Shown here: piece after piece, positions 45,853-56,911 of the stretch
How positions within the stretch are numbered: position 1 is the stretch's first letter
Layout: each line of letters opens with the position of its first letter
Source of the DNA: Dioszegia crocea
Taxonomy: Eukaryota > Basidiomycota > Tremellomycetes > Tremellales > Bulleribasidiaceae
Length of the DNA stretch: 64,000 nucleotides
Assembly (NCBI GenBank): GCA_001600615.1
Contig: BCKK01000004.1
Span: 1,638,309 to 1,702,308, forward strand
Reading direction: 5' to 3'
The notes under the pieces: generated by a model
The model's database searches: none
Seen by the model: the letters and a program-made list of their open reading frames with translations, nothing else
What the model was told of the DNA's origin: nothing
Translations under genes and position numbers: made by a program

Positions 45853-46276
45853 CTAGTATTGAATCTTGCTTTTACGCTGAAATTCAGACGGCTGGAGATT
45901 CGTAGACTAGGCGTCTGCAGCTCACCTTCCTTTTCAACTTCTTGATATCCCCCTCTTCCAGCTCCATTCCAGCAAACACCGCACTCCCTTCTTCAGGGTC
46001 CAATATACGGCCATTCCGCACCTCCTCAAAAGTCATCCCTCTTCTCGGGCGACGCGCGACCGCTGCAGAAGTCGCAGCGGCAAAATCGAAGGCTGAGCTC
46101 GAAGGATGGGTCAGGAGGGGCGGAGCCGTAGGTTGCAAATCCCCCCCTGCTGATTTGCGAGACCGGTGAGGAGTGGAGGCAGAACGAGTGGTATTCGGTC
46201 GAGGAGACTCTGAGCGAGGAGGGGTCGATGGTTCTCCTTGAGGTCGTTTGGATGAGCCTCCTACTGCCGGGCCCAT
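45853..46276 (-). CDS. Small basic unknown protein
   Basis: Model: exons 46276-45926 and 45876-45853, 124 residues. The first about 75 residues are Ser/Pro/Arg-rich and probably disordered; a short ordered-looking patch follows (RGMTFEEVRNGRILDPEEGS, then AVFAGMELEEGDIKKLKRK) and the second exon adds a basic tail. Without the splice a different short tail follows. No family recognised. It lies 108 bp upstream of the CDF start on the same strand. Confidence 0.45.
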
Positions 46277-46403
46277 CTCTGCAGCCTCGAAAATTATACA
46301 CAAAGGAGATGATCAAAAAGTGAGGAATGAGGTGCAACTTGTAATCTAAATCTTACTATTATAATTATTATGTACAGCAGTAACGTCCGTCTCCGATCTC
46401 CAG

Positions 46404-47139
46404 CTATCCACCTGCTGCAGCCAACTGACGCGCTGCCACACGTGCTCTCTGCCGATCCTCACTCATCTCCGCCTCTAGGAGCCTTTGCTCTCTTCCCGCT
46501 TCGACTTTATCCGCCTCATAACTCAGATCATCCATCTTCTGGATCTTGTTCTTGATTATGTCCGTCTCAAGTTCAAGCTCGTAGTTTTTTTAAACCCAGC
46601 GTGTGTATGAACTTGTCAATTTGGACTCGGGTCATCGGCGATAAGTCATATCTACCCAGGCCACTGAGGTTGAGGGTTGGATAAATGTCGGAGAAGGAGT
46701 ATTTGAGAAGGATTAGGGTGATTGTAATGCCCGAGAGGGCTACAGCCGCTTGGCTTTGGGGTTGAGCGCTTCGCGTAGCGAATACGGTTCCGACGATGCC
46801 GCCAATAAGAGATGCAAGGACTAGAGTTATAAGTCACGTGACATGCTACGTAATGGAAGCCCACTCACTCATGATGATCATCCAACCTATAGGTACCCAC
46901 CTCACGACCCGGCCCGTCGGGGCTCCCAGATGCTCCGGCGCGCGCTCCCTAGCCCATTTTACGTATGGGTCCTCTGCCCTGAGCTTCTCCTCCATCTCTT
47001 CCCGCCTCCCCGTCCTCCCCAGCTCCAACAGATCGACACCATTGTCTCGCCAATATCTCAGAGACTTCTGCCGGATGCCAGGCGGCACCCCAATATTGGC
47101 CTGGACCGAGTGTGTAGTTTCCGCCAGCCTTTCAGACAT
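46404..47139 (-). CDS. Two-span membrane protein; frame broken by an A7 run near its C-terminus
   Basis: Exons 47139-46869 and 46820 onward. The N-terminal 95 residues are charged and helical (TGRREEMEEKLRAEDPYVKW), then two hydrophobic segments (RWVPIGWMIIM joined across the splice to ILASLIGGIVGTVFA, and ALSGITITLILLKY). As written the frame stops at 46573 (172 residues) just after a run of seven A on the coding strand (T7 on plus at about 46585-46591). One base fewer would continue in frame for 55 more charged helical residues (NYELELETDIIKNKIQKMDD and on) to a stop at 46404. The downstream part looks coding, so the break is either a sequencing slip, a recent mutation or a +1 shift. Family not recognised. 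Confidence 0.55.
46833..46842. promoter_or_regulatory. Palindrome GTCACGTGAC inside an intron
   Basis: A perfect 10-bp palindrome containing CACGTG lies within the single intron (46821-46868) of the membrane protein gene. It matches a high-affinity Cbf1/bHLH-type site; function untested. Confidence 0.3.
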
Positions 47140-47662
47140 GGTGTATGTGTTTGTATGTCGAGGGGAAGTGTGAAGTATAAGGTGACGCGTCAAGAAGGTT
47201 AGATGCGTCGACCGGGACAGGGGAGGGTGAAAGGGATGTGTGTATGGGGACAAGCGAAACGCGTCAGCTGTGTGTGTGTGTGTAGTTGGATGATTTTCTA
47301 CGACCCTCCTTTGGTTCAGAGAGTAAACAACTAAGGTAGAATATCACTCAACCCTTCTCACTGAATCATCACTGACGCCCCCCCTTCTCCTTCCGCTTTC
47401 TCATCCCTCCCTTTCCTTTCCCTCTTTGTTTACACCTTTCAACATCTATAGGAACAACAACTATATCTGCTGGCTCAGCTACTCAAGATTCTTCCGTCCT
47501 CACATATCCCCTTTCTCACCTTTACGACGCGCTCAACTATCTCTCGGAACCCCATCAAACACAACAAATCACGCTCTTTACGACCTGACCAAGAAGATTT
47601 CTCTCGGTCCTGACTTTCCTTAACGATCCCCTTACTATCCCTCGGCCTATATACTCCTCATC
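47140..47662. other. Divergent promoter with TG repeat and pyrimidine tract
   Basis: Shared by the membrane protein gene and the kinase gene. It holds a (TG)7 run at 47269-47282 and a long C/T-rich tract at about 47376-47440, typical of fungal core promoters upstream of the plus-strand start. Confidence 0.55.
47269..47282. repeat. (TG)7 microsatellite
   Basis: Seven uninterrupted TG units in the divergent intergenic region. Confidence 0.8.
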
Positions 47663-50600
47663 ATGCCCGCCCAACCTTCACTCTACAAACCCAAGTCGAA
47701 ACTCCGCCTTCGACTTGGTTTGACCCCACCCCACCCCAAACCCACCATCACTAAACGCGTCGGCGTTCCTCCTCTCGTCCTCGCTCCTTCCCCACCGCGC
47801 ACTACCTCCCTTGTCACCTCTACCCTCACAGAGTCCATATCCTCCACTACCACTGGGACTAGCCGGCCCGACTCACGCAGTCTCTTCGCGTACGATTCGA
47901 CCTCCCCCTCGAATCACGGCGGTGATTCACTCACAACCGGGAGTGGTCTTGCCTTCGATACCATATCCTACGCGTCCACCTCTCCCGCTTCAGTCGCGTT
48001 TGATCGCAATATCCTCCCTACTCCCCGACGCCATATTCACCCCACCCCCTCCACTTCCGGCCACGACACACATGATGATGACGCCGACGGAGAGTTGGAT
48101 ATGGCTCTGGAGTTACAGGATCGAGGGGACGGTACCGATCGACCATCACTCGACGCGTACCCCCACATCCGATCCGTTATAAAAGCGTCTGACGATGTCT
48201 TCTACCTTAACGATCAGCAACTCAGCGACAGATTCAGCTTTGTCGACGAAGTCGGCTTTGGTAATTGGGGCGCGGTATGGCTTGCTAAGCCTCGTCGACC
48301 GCGTTCGAGCTACTTCTCTAATATGGAGATGACACCGAGTCAGCGGGCGGTGAGGAAGTTGGGTAAGGCGGCTGCGGCAGGTGGGGGAAGTGGAGCTGGC
48401 GGCAAGGTAGCCATGAAGATTGTTCATCGCGTCAACGATCCTGTGAGTTGGCCTTGACCTTCCGTCACCGAGCGCGCAACTGACTTTCTAGTGTACTGCC
48501 GCCCGAATCCGAGCACTCTGGGGCGAAATGAAAATCATCAAAACACTCCGCCACGAGCCACATCCTTCCATCATTCAATTCGAGGCATTCTGCTGTACTC
48601 CAAGCTACGCAATGTAAGTCCGCTGTTACTTCTAGTCTGAATCAAAGCTGACTTGACAGCATCATTATGCCCTACCTCTCCCACCTCATCCAAGTCTGTC
48701 TCCCTCCCAAAACAGCCACTCCCTACCTCCGCCAACTCGCCAGCGCCGTCGGATATCTGCACGAGCGAGGAATCACGCACAATGACATCAAGCCTGCCAA
48801 CGTCATGATTAGTCACAATGACATTCCCGTCTTGGTGGACTTTGGATTTGCGCACAAGTGGCTGGTGGATGAACGAGGCGCGTTCCTCAGCACGATTTCT
48901 TGGGGTACACCTGAGGTGAGACTGATCCTAGCTTGAGAAGTTCAGTGGCTAATGTGTACAGTATCTTGATCCGTATCGCGCTCAAGGTCTGCCGCACGAT
49001 GAGCGTGCTTCTGATGTATGGTCTCTCGGGGTGAGTTATGGGGTTTATATTGAAGTAGGGCTCAGCTGACATCTCAGGTCACATTCTACGAAATCCTTAT
49101 CGGTCGTACACCCTTCGAAGAAGATGAAGAGGAAGAGTTCTCAGAGCCTGAACTATACGCAGTATACATCGAGCGTTGCTTGACTGGCGACTGGCTAGGA
49201 GAGTTCTATATTCCGAAAGGTAAGTCCACTACCTCCCTTCCGTGATTTTGAACAATCTAGCTGACAACTTAGACCTCACTCACCTGCTCCAGCACATGCT
49301 ACACATTAGTCCTCCACACCGCATCACCGCAATGCAGGCCTACCACCACCCTGCCCTTCACCTTGCCCCACCTTCCGTCATCGTCACTCCGCACTTCATT
49401 CGCGAAGCAACCTCCTATGACGATTACACGGAGTATGAGCGCCAGCCTATCCCCACCTCCATGCCAGTCGGTGTCCCCCTCGCCGGTACGGGCGCCAACG
49501 ACAAGAAGCGGCGCAAGAAGAAGGCGACAGCCAAGGAGAGTCAGCGATCAGTCACGCCCGCCCTACCGCTTGGGGAGAGTATCAAGCAGCATACGTCCGT
49601 CAGCCGGAAGAGGGCGCCGGAGATGGATGGAGAAGCGGGTCTTACACCTAGTCCGAAGAAGGGAAGTAGGCTCGTTATCAAAAAAATGAGGAGTGAGGAG
49701 ATTGTTGGAGCGGCGGATGAAGAGGATATTACGCGTGAGTCTTGTTTTTGGCCGACAGGGTGGGATGTGGCTAATGATACAGCTACGAAGATTGTCAAAC
49801 CGGCTCAACCACTCAAGATGCAGGACATCACCGGTACCAAGGGTAAGTTGACGTGCCTCTCATGATTGGTAGCTCAAGCTTACCCTTCACAGGCGAGAAG
49901 AAGCTCATTTCTCGCCCATCTCAAGCTCAACTCCGGGATATCTCTCGACCCACCTCCCGCACTTTCGCAGGACCCAAGCACGACTCTACCCTTACGCTCA
50001 AAACCGCCGGGACCAACTCCACCCGATCATCCGTTGCCACCAAGGACAACCTCGGTCCTGCCCTTTCTCACCGCGCGTCCAACCTCTCCACTCTTTCCAC
50101 AGTGACTACGGCCACGGCTCACGGACATGGAAACGAGGATGAAGCTCGATCGAAGACTATGCAGTCTCTCGAGGGTCTCCGGGAGGTGGCGTCAGTCTCG
50201 GCAACGGCGGTGCCGGTCAAGAAGAGGGATGTACTTTCTGCTATTTCGAGGCCAGCCCCCGAGCCTCCTAGACCCCGTTCGGCCGACTCAGCGTTAGTCA
50301 ATGTCGAGAAGAAGGAGAAGGAGGTCCAGAGGAGGAGTTGGGCGGCTGAGAGGATGTTGAAGGAGGTCGAGGAGATTGTGGAGGTCGAGGAAGCTTCAGG
50401 TGAGCTGGCGTGGTCGTCTCAGCAATTGACTCGAAAGCTGACGATACAGAATCTAAAGTCGATCTGGAAGTTCGGGTCTCTATCTCTTCGGATGGTGAAA
50501 GGGAAAGGGCACGACGTGAGTTATCGCTTCTTTCATAGCGAATGGGACAAACTGACGGTACAGCCGAATTCCACACAGCTCCTCGGACTAAGCAATCTCC

Positions 50601-52453
50601 CATGGCGCAAGTTGGCTCACCGCCGCGTAAACGAATGGCAAAACCCGCTATGCCCGATTCGACATCGGATGACGAGCCATCTTCGCCTTTGCCGAGGTTG
50701 GCCTTCCCTTCGCCTGGATCTGGGAAAAAGGCGGCGGCAATCAAGAAAGCGGCGGGATCACCTGTTTCTGCCAAGGAGAGGATGATGACTACCGATCGTA
50801 AGCTACCGCCTTTCATCAATGAAGTAGAATTCAGCTAACATCTCAGAGGACAAATTGGGTCGATTCAGGCAAATCTCAGGCGACCTCGTCCCTGCTCAAT
50901 TCACCCCTTCATCTCTCCAACCCCAATCTCAACCCGTCCACTCCACCGCGCCCACCCCCGCCGCTGAGCCCAGCCTTCAACACCGTAAATCCATCGAAGC
51001 GCTCGCACTCGACAGCCGTCTCGACAAGATTTCCGAATGGGTCAAGACGGTCGAGTCGATCGTAGACGAGGCTCGTAAAGCCCTGGCTGAAGGTCGGGAG
51101 TTGCCCTTACCTCTTTTGACAATGTCTACACCTGTCGATCTGGCCGGTTTACCCGATATGCCAATTACAACCGATACCAACCTGCCTACCCCACGCTCAA
51201 ACCCTGCGCGAACATCAGTTGACCAGCGTGCGTTTGGCGTTTCGCCCGATCGGGCAATCCCACCGCATATGCGCACGTCGTCGACTCAGGTCGAACCCTC
51301 TACTCCGCCCAAATGGATGACGCTTGCTGAGGCTGAGGAAAGGATCAAGAAGGCGAATGCGTGGATGGAAGAAGGTAGAGGGAGTAGGCCTAGTTCAGGG
51401 ATGTTTATGGGTGCTGGGGATGTTAAGCGGGTTACGATGAAGAAGGAACGGGGCAGCGGTGAGTAGCTACTGCCCATTTGATAGTGGATCTGGGTAGAAG
51501 CTAATGAGATAGTTGCCAATGTGCTCAAGATGTTTGGGGCGGAGAAGGAGAAAGAGAAGGCTGGCATTAGGAATTCAACCCGTAAGCTTCTTGATAACGA
51601 CTGGCGTGTTGAAGGTCTCAAGCTAATCCCACTAGCCGAACCCAATATGCACATCCCTCTCAAACCCCCGGCACCTGCCCTCCGCGCCACTCCTTCTACC
51701 CCCATGCTCAGGTCCGACTCCTCCTTCACCACCTCGGGTCCTGGATCCGGCATAAACACCCAGTCCCAGCGCATCCCCGCTCGGAAGTCCGAATCGAACT
51801 TACGGGCATTCAACACTCTCCCTCCTTCCTCCCATATCTCCTTCTCTGACCTCATCCAACAATCCGCATTCTCAGACGATGACGATGATGAGGACTACGG
51901 CGTCGTCAATAAAAAGGCCGGAAATGCCCGATCGCCCAGAAGGCTCTATGAGCGATTCCTCGATTCAACTCCCGGGGTCGTCAGGCAAGGCGACGGCTGG
52001 AGTAGCTTGTCAAGCGGTCGGGCATTGGCCAAACCTAGCTCTATGGCTAGTCTCAGAGAACGAGCAAGGATGTTATTGCATGGCGATACATTTACCCCTA
52101 TCCCATCTGGTAATCCCGCCAACCCCTCCAAACCAATCGGAACTACAACGAGCGGCCGGAACATTATCGATCTGGCGAACCAAGAGCGCCGGAACTCTAA
52201 GTTGCCCCTCGTCCATGCTGGCCTCCCTGTCGACAAGGATAAGTTCGGGACGGCGAATTCGGCGATGTCAGCGGGGAGTAAAGAAGTCATGGGGTCTACA
52301 GGTGGAGGTGGGGCTAGGCCGAATACTCCCGGAGCGGGAAGTGTACTTACTGCTACGACGGGCGGCGGGCAGAAGGGTTGGGGCATCTGGAAGGGCCTGA
52401 AAGGTCTAGGCAAGAAGGGCAGGGTGGAGAAGGTGGAGGAAGTGCGCGCTTAG
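47663..52453 (+). CDS. Large serine/threonine protein kinase with HND catalytic loop
   Basis: Model: thirteen exons (47663-48442, 48492-48613, 48660-48915, 48962-49030, 49078-49219, 49273-49734, 49783-49842, 49893-50399, 50450-50515, 50564-50797, 50847-51458, 51513-51581, 51636-52453), 1398 residues. The kinase domain spans about 190-480: GFGNWGAV at 198-205, an Ala/Gly-rich insertion, VAMK with Lys252, ITHNDIKPANVM with HND at 341-343 in place of HRD, VDFGFA with DFG at 361-363, and WGTPEYLDPY. The other 900 residues are basic, Ser/Pro-rich and low in order, with helical patches (AERMLKEVEEIVEVEE; LDKISEWVKTVESIVDEA). The last intron (51582-51635) is 54 nt, so skipping it would also leave an open frame. 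I cannot assign a named family. Confidence 0.85.
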
Positions 52454-53098
52454 GCTTTCTGCGGAGGAAGAGGAGGAAATTGGAGTTTGTGTTTGATGTC
52501 TTGGTTGCCTTCTTTTGCCCCCCTTCTGAATCTCTTCGGATCATTTTACGTTGTTATATCTTACTTATACTATATTCTATACCCCCTATCTCAAGTCTAT
52601 ATCCCCTTTTTTGTTAGTTTCGTATTCTAGCTTCCCACTTTTGTCAATTTAGCTCCCAACCCCTTTACCTTATGCCTTTACGCCCTGCTTTATGCTTAAC
52701 GATATGAATGATGATGACGACGTTTTCTACATTCAGCTTCATCACAGCATCTCATGCTCCACTCAAAGGTATCCTAGTGAGACTCTTTCATCCCTTTTCG
52801 ATCCATCGTTCCGATCGTGAAGACTCCAGCACCTTCCACTCCACTCAACCTCCTTTATCCTCCATCTTGCTATCGACGTCATACCCTCCTTCCCTACATC
52901 CAACGCTCCAAGCTGAGAGGTGGAGCGGTCCAACGGCGTCATACGTACCTCTTCACGGAACATTCGAGGGGTCGCGTATGGGGTATAAGAAGAGGAGTTT
53001 TGTCGTTCCTATTCCTCTTTCTCATCTGCTCGATCTGTTCCAATTAGCCAAATCCTCTACTTACTCTTACTTATTTACTCCTATTTGATACCCTCAAC
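52454..53098. other. Intergenic with STRE-like CCCCT/AGGGG motifs
   Basis: The first part is the kinase 3' end (AT-rich around 52540-52620). CCCCT occurs at 52603-52607 and 52660-52664, and AGGGG at 52967-52971, which would be stress-response elements in yeasts. They lie upstream of a hydrophilin-like gene, but CCCCT is common in this GC-rich DNA. Confidence 0.4.
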
Positions 53099-53792
53099 AT
53101 GATCGGAGACGCCAACTTACGACAGTCGAACGAGGACCGACGTGAGTGTTCCCCATCCCCCAGGACCCTTCGAAGATCCCGTGGCATAGCGCTGATTGCT
53201 AGTCGCCGACAACCTCAAGCCCATGGAGTCTGACGCTGAGAAAGCCGGAGAAACAGGCACTCACCTTGTTGATTCGTAAGTCCACCTGCCCATTGCCTTG
53301 ACTCAGCGCTAACCGGAATCAGAGCCATCTCTTACCTCCCCGGCCAATCCAAGGCCCGGGATGCCGTCAACTCTGACGCTCGCGACCCCACCCACCACGC
53401 AACGCACGATACCGGCCGTGCAGGGCTCGGTACCACTGGCGATGCCCTCAAGCCGGCAGGCGAGCAGGGGATGGGCGAGTGGGCCAAGGTCAAAGCTGAT
53501 CAGTGAGTCGAAACCGGCGTTTGCAATTTGCGACCTTGAGGCTGAGCGCTGATATGTCAGGGCGGCCGCCTTCGTCACTCCCAACAAGGACAAGTCGGCC
53601 ATCCAAGACGCCAAAGATACCGTCACTCCTGGCCACGACTCTTCGCTCACTCCCAATGGTCCTGCCTCGACTGAGCAGGGTGTGTTGGGTGCCATTGGGC
53701 AGAAAGTCGCCGATGTCAAGGATGCGGTGGTAGGTGCGCTTGGAGGCGGGCATCAGGAGACTCACAATGGCGTCAAGAGGACCGACTTGTAG
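53099..53792 (+). CDS. LEA/hydrophilin-like stress protein
   Basis: Model: four exons (53099-53141, 53203-53275, 53323-53502, 53561-53792), 175 residues. The product is highly hydrophilic, rich in Asp, Ala, Gly, Lys and Thr, with almost no aromatic residues and repeated segments of the kind SDARDPTHHATHDTGRAG, KVKADQAAAFVTPNKDKS and IGQKVADVKDAVVGALGG. This is the composition of late-embryogenesis-abundant or Hsp12-like hydrophilins that protect membranes and proteins under desiccation or heat. No catalytic or membrane feature. The assignment rests on composition and pattern, not on a signature motif. It is convergent with CDC123. Confidence 0.6.
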
Positions 53793-53995
53793 TAACATAT
53801 CTGAGAATTGTATTGTGTGATTGATGTATGCCGTGTCAGACAGTCAGTATCAGTGTCGGTCCATCCGGTTGGGTTTCTTAATTCCCCACTCCTCCAACAG
53901 CCACACCACCCTCTGCCGGCTTTCGACGAAATGGGGATTCTAGATCTCGCCCAACTGCCATTGGTAGAGCAGTGGTCGATGAGAAGCACATGTCA

Positions 53996-55507
53996 TTATC
54001 GCTGCATACCCCTCGCGACGGCGTCATTCCATGCTTCGCTGAATTCGGCCATATTCCGCCCTTCACTCATCTCCACCATTTCCACAGGCATCATGTTGCT
54101 CCCATATGTCGGCGCGGCAGAGCTGGACTGTGGATGGGATTGAGAGTCAATGAGACGCAGGATTGGCAGTCGTTGGCGGGTGGGAGACTGCGGGGTGGTT
54201 GTTGAGTTGGTAGAGGGAGGAGGGGGACGCAGTGAATCGTGAAGTATGTCCAGTAATTCGGGGTATGTGAACAAAAGAGGATCGGAGGAGGGTCGATATG
54301 GGTTGAAGTCGATTATGAAGGCTAAATCGAAGTCGGACGATAGGTAGATATCGAATATGTCTACTGGCTCAGCTTTGCCAGAAAGCTTATATCAGTGGTA
54401 GAGCTCACAGTCTTCTCCACCTTGATAGCGGGACCAGATCTCATCTTCCCAGAATGCTCGGATGGTATCGCAGATCGTCTGACGTGTATCGTCAGACTGG
54501 AGATGATCGTAGTAGTTGGTATCACGTTGAGAAATACCTACTGGATTAGCTACCGTTCCTCAGGGATTAGATAGTGACAGCGTGGTGGCGAGAGGGTAAT
54601 GACTCACCAAGCAGCACGTTCTGTCGAACAAAACATCTCATCTCCCTTGACGGGTTCATTTCGACAAAACTCCTCAACACCAACTCCACTTTCATCCCCT
54701 TTGCAGGAGACGTTTGATCATCCTCAACCAATAAATTTGCGGTCACGGTTTCCAGATCCCCGTCCTGGTGTTCATCGCCGTATGCCCGCCTGGGGTCTAG
54801 ATCATGCTGGATCAGATCACTCGATTTGAGAAGAAGGTATATGTCAGCCGGGGTGGAACAGCAGAGCGGACCGCGGGTCTGGGGGATGATGAATGCCGCG
54901 TCCTGAGTGTCAGTTTATATCTTCAGTTGCAGTTTTGGCAGGCTGCACGTACTCTTGGACTAGTCCAATTCAGCTTTGGAAAGACGGTAACGCCGTGAGT
55001 GGAAATAGCCTTTTGTATGGCCGCGGTTAATTTCGGTAGACTGTATGTCGGGGGTTCCGAGCTGGAGGAGGACGAGCTGGTATCTGAGCCCCGCCGATCC
55101 CTCGATAAGATATTACCGGATGGCGACGAAGCATCCTCGTCAGAACTATCGTCTGATTCATGATCTGCGTGCGGGCTGATAGGTCAGAGTCGAAGAGCGA
55201 AGAGTGACCCAGAAGGGTACGTACGGGTTACATTCGATAGGAAGAAAGATTGAGTCCGAGTCGAGCCACTACTAAAGTTGTCAGATTTTTACTTGGGTGA
55301 GACTCTGTCCACTTTGAATGTATAACCCACATCTAGAAAGGCTTCCTTTTCACCTAGAGCATCCAGATCAATAACGGTACTTGGAAATGTCAAGCGCCGG
55401 AAGAGTGGGTACCAGCTCGAAAGGCGTGCGGCATCGATATGCGATTTCGGTATGCTTGGGAAGAGAGGATACTCTGCATCTTGATTTTGCGGTATTGGGA
55501 CTGGCAT
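53996..55507 (-). CDS. CDC123: CDC123 (D123 family), eIF2 assembly chaperone
   Basis: Model: six exons (55507-55331, 55268-55225, 55175-54953, 54902-54608, 54537-54409, 54363-53996), 411 residues. D123 signatures: LSSWYPLFRRLTFPSTVIDL, FLD joined to WLDSDSIFLP, an acidic Ser-rich loop, GVTVFPKLNWTSPRDAAFI, SFVEMNPSREMRCFVRQNVLLG, and LAFIIDFNPY followed by PLLFTYPELL. These are the ATP-grasp-like residues of Cdc123, which promotes eIF2 alpha-gamma assembly and is needed for cell-cycle entry. An in-frame upstream ATG at 55645 would add 46 residues; a possible 44-nt leader intron and family length favour 55507. Intron 1 has a TAGTAG acceptor where only the second AG keeps the frame. Confidence 0.88.
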
Positions 55508-55710
55508 GACTGGTGATCTGGGATGAACACATGATGTTAGATACAGATGATTTCCACTGACAGATTTTAGTCGAGATGCACGGCGGCGTTCGCCGCCAGT
55601 CTGCTTGCGGACGAGGCTCAAAGCGTGAGCGTGTAAGCGCTCCATGATGCCTTCTAGTCAATTACCTTCATAGTCCACGGCAACTGGCCATTAGCCTTTC
55701 CTAGCATAGC

Positions 55711-56779
55711 ATGTCGAGATCTAGCGCCGATGCTCTTGCTTTATTGGTCGGACCAATGCACAACCTAGCGGTGCCTTTCGCGACGGCAACCACTGAGTAT
55801 TGCGATTTCCGTGTCACGGAAGAATCAACCACCTATCGATACTGGAAGATGAGGCTGGGCTCGCCGGGTCTCGAGTCGATATTCATCACACACGTCAGAT
55901 GGAGCGAAGGAGGTGTGCAGCACGAGGTGGGCTACACTTGTGTTGTATGTGGCGGGTCGTTAGCTGATTGACAGGTGTCGAGAACTATGATAATTGACTT
56001 ATGGATCAAGTCCATGAACCTCCTCCAGCGTCACCGACAGATGTGCGCGGAAATCGAAGACAGAAATGTCTTCTCATTCACTCCTTCGACAGGGCGGACG
56101 GAATACTTGCGGCGGGTCAGTAGCATGGAGAAACTCAGCCAACATGTATGCTGCGCAATCTTATGATCAGTACAGAATAGAGGGAGCTGATGCCTACAGC
56201 TAATGGTGCTGCTATGTACGTCTACGATCATGCCATTCTCCCTCTCTCTCTCAAAATGGCGCTGATCTTCCAGCATATATGGCGTATTTTCTGAAACATC
56301 TGGCTTGTGTGGAATCTGGAGGCCGTAGGATGATAGATATGGAGAATTCGTCATTCCCCCCCTCGGATAGTCGTCTCGCCAAACATGTCGCAGAGTCACC
56401 CGCCGAGACCCTACCTCTGCGAGTCCTGAACGCGCTACACAAGGCAAATCAGGACTCGGAGCAGGCAGGCGATATACTATTCTTCATGGTCAAGCTCCGA
56501 TTTCCCCTGTCCGATATGATCACACCATGGTACCGCGACTGGCAGAAAAGGGTCGACGGGATAAGGGTGGACCCGAAAGCCATACTAGACTTCGGTGTGG
56601 GCCGCGAGTTGGTTCATACCAGTATCGTGATTGAGCACGAGGGAAGCGTGAGTCTGATCATTTTTGCTGGAACGTGACGTCGCTAACGCTGTCAGCCCGA
56701 TCGCCCATCTACGCCCGATCTCATCTCTTTTGAGGAAGACGACCGAAGCCCGCTTATTGCACGGTTGTCGTTGCTGTGA
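55711..56779 (+). CDS. Unknown protein with a 16-nt exon
   Basis: Model: exons 55711-55944, 55975-56145, 56200-56215, 56274-56647 and 56696-56779, 292 residues. The third exon is only 16 nt; without it the flanking frames do not join. The protein is mixed alpha/beta in character, with hydrophobic patches (YMAYFLKHLACVESGG; GDILFFMVKLRFPLSDMI) but no obvious membrane span or signal peptide, and ends in an acidic DLISFEEDD patch. I do not recognise the family. It is divergent from CDC123, sharing about 200 bp. Confidence 0.55.
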
Positions 56780-56911
56780 TGTGAGGTTGATGATGCGGTT
56801 TGACTGTGCTGAGGAGGTGAGTCATATCAGACAATCGAAACCGATCAGAGCAGACCGCTGATCGTCCAGGTAATGACTATAGATACATGTCGACATACCA
56901 GGACCCCTTCC

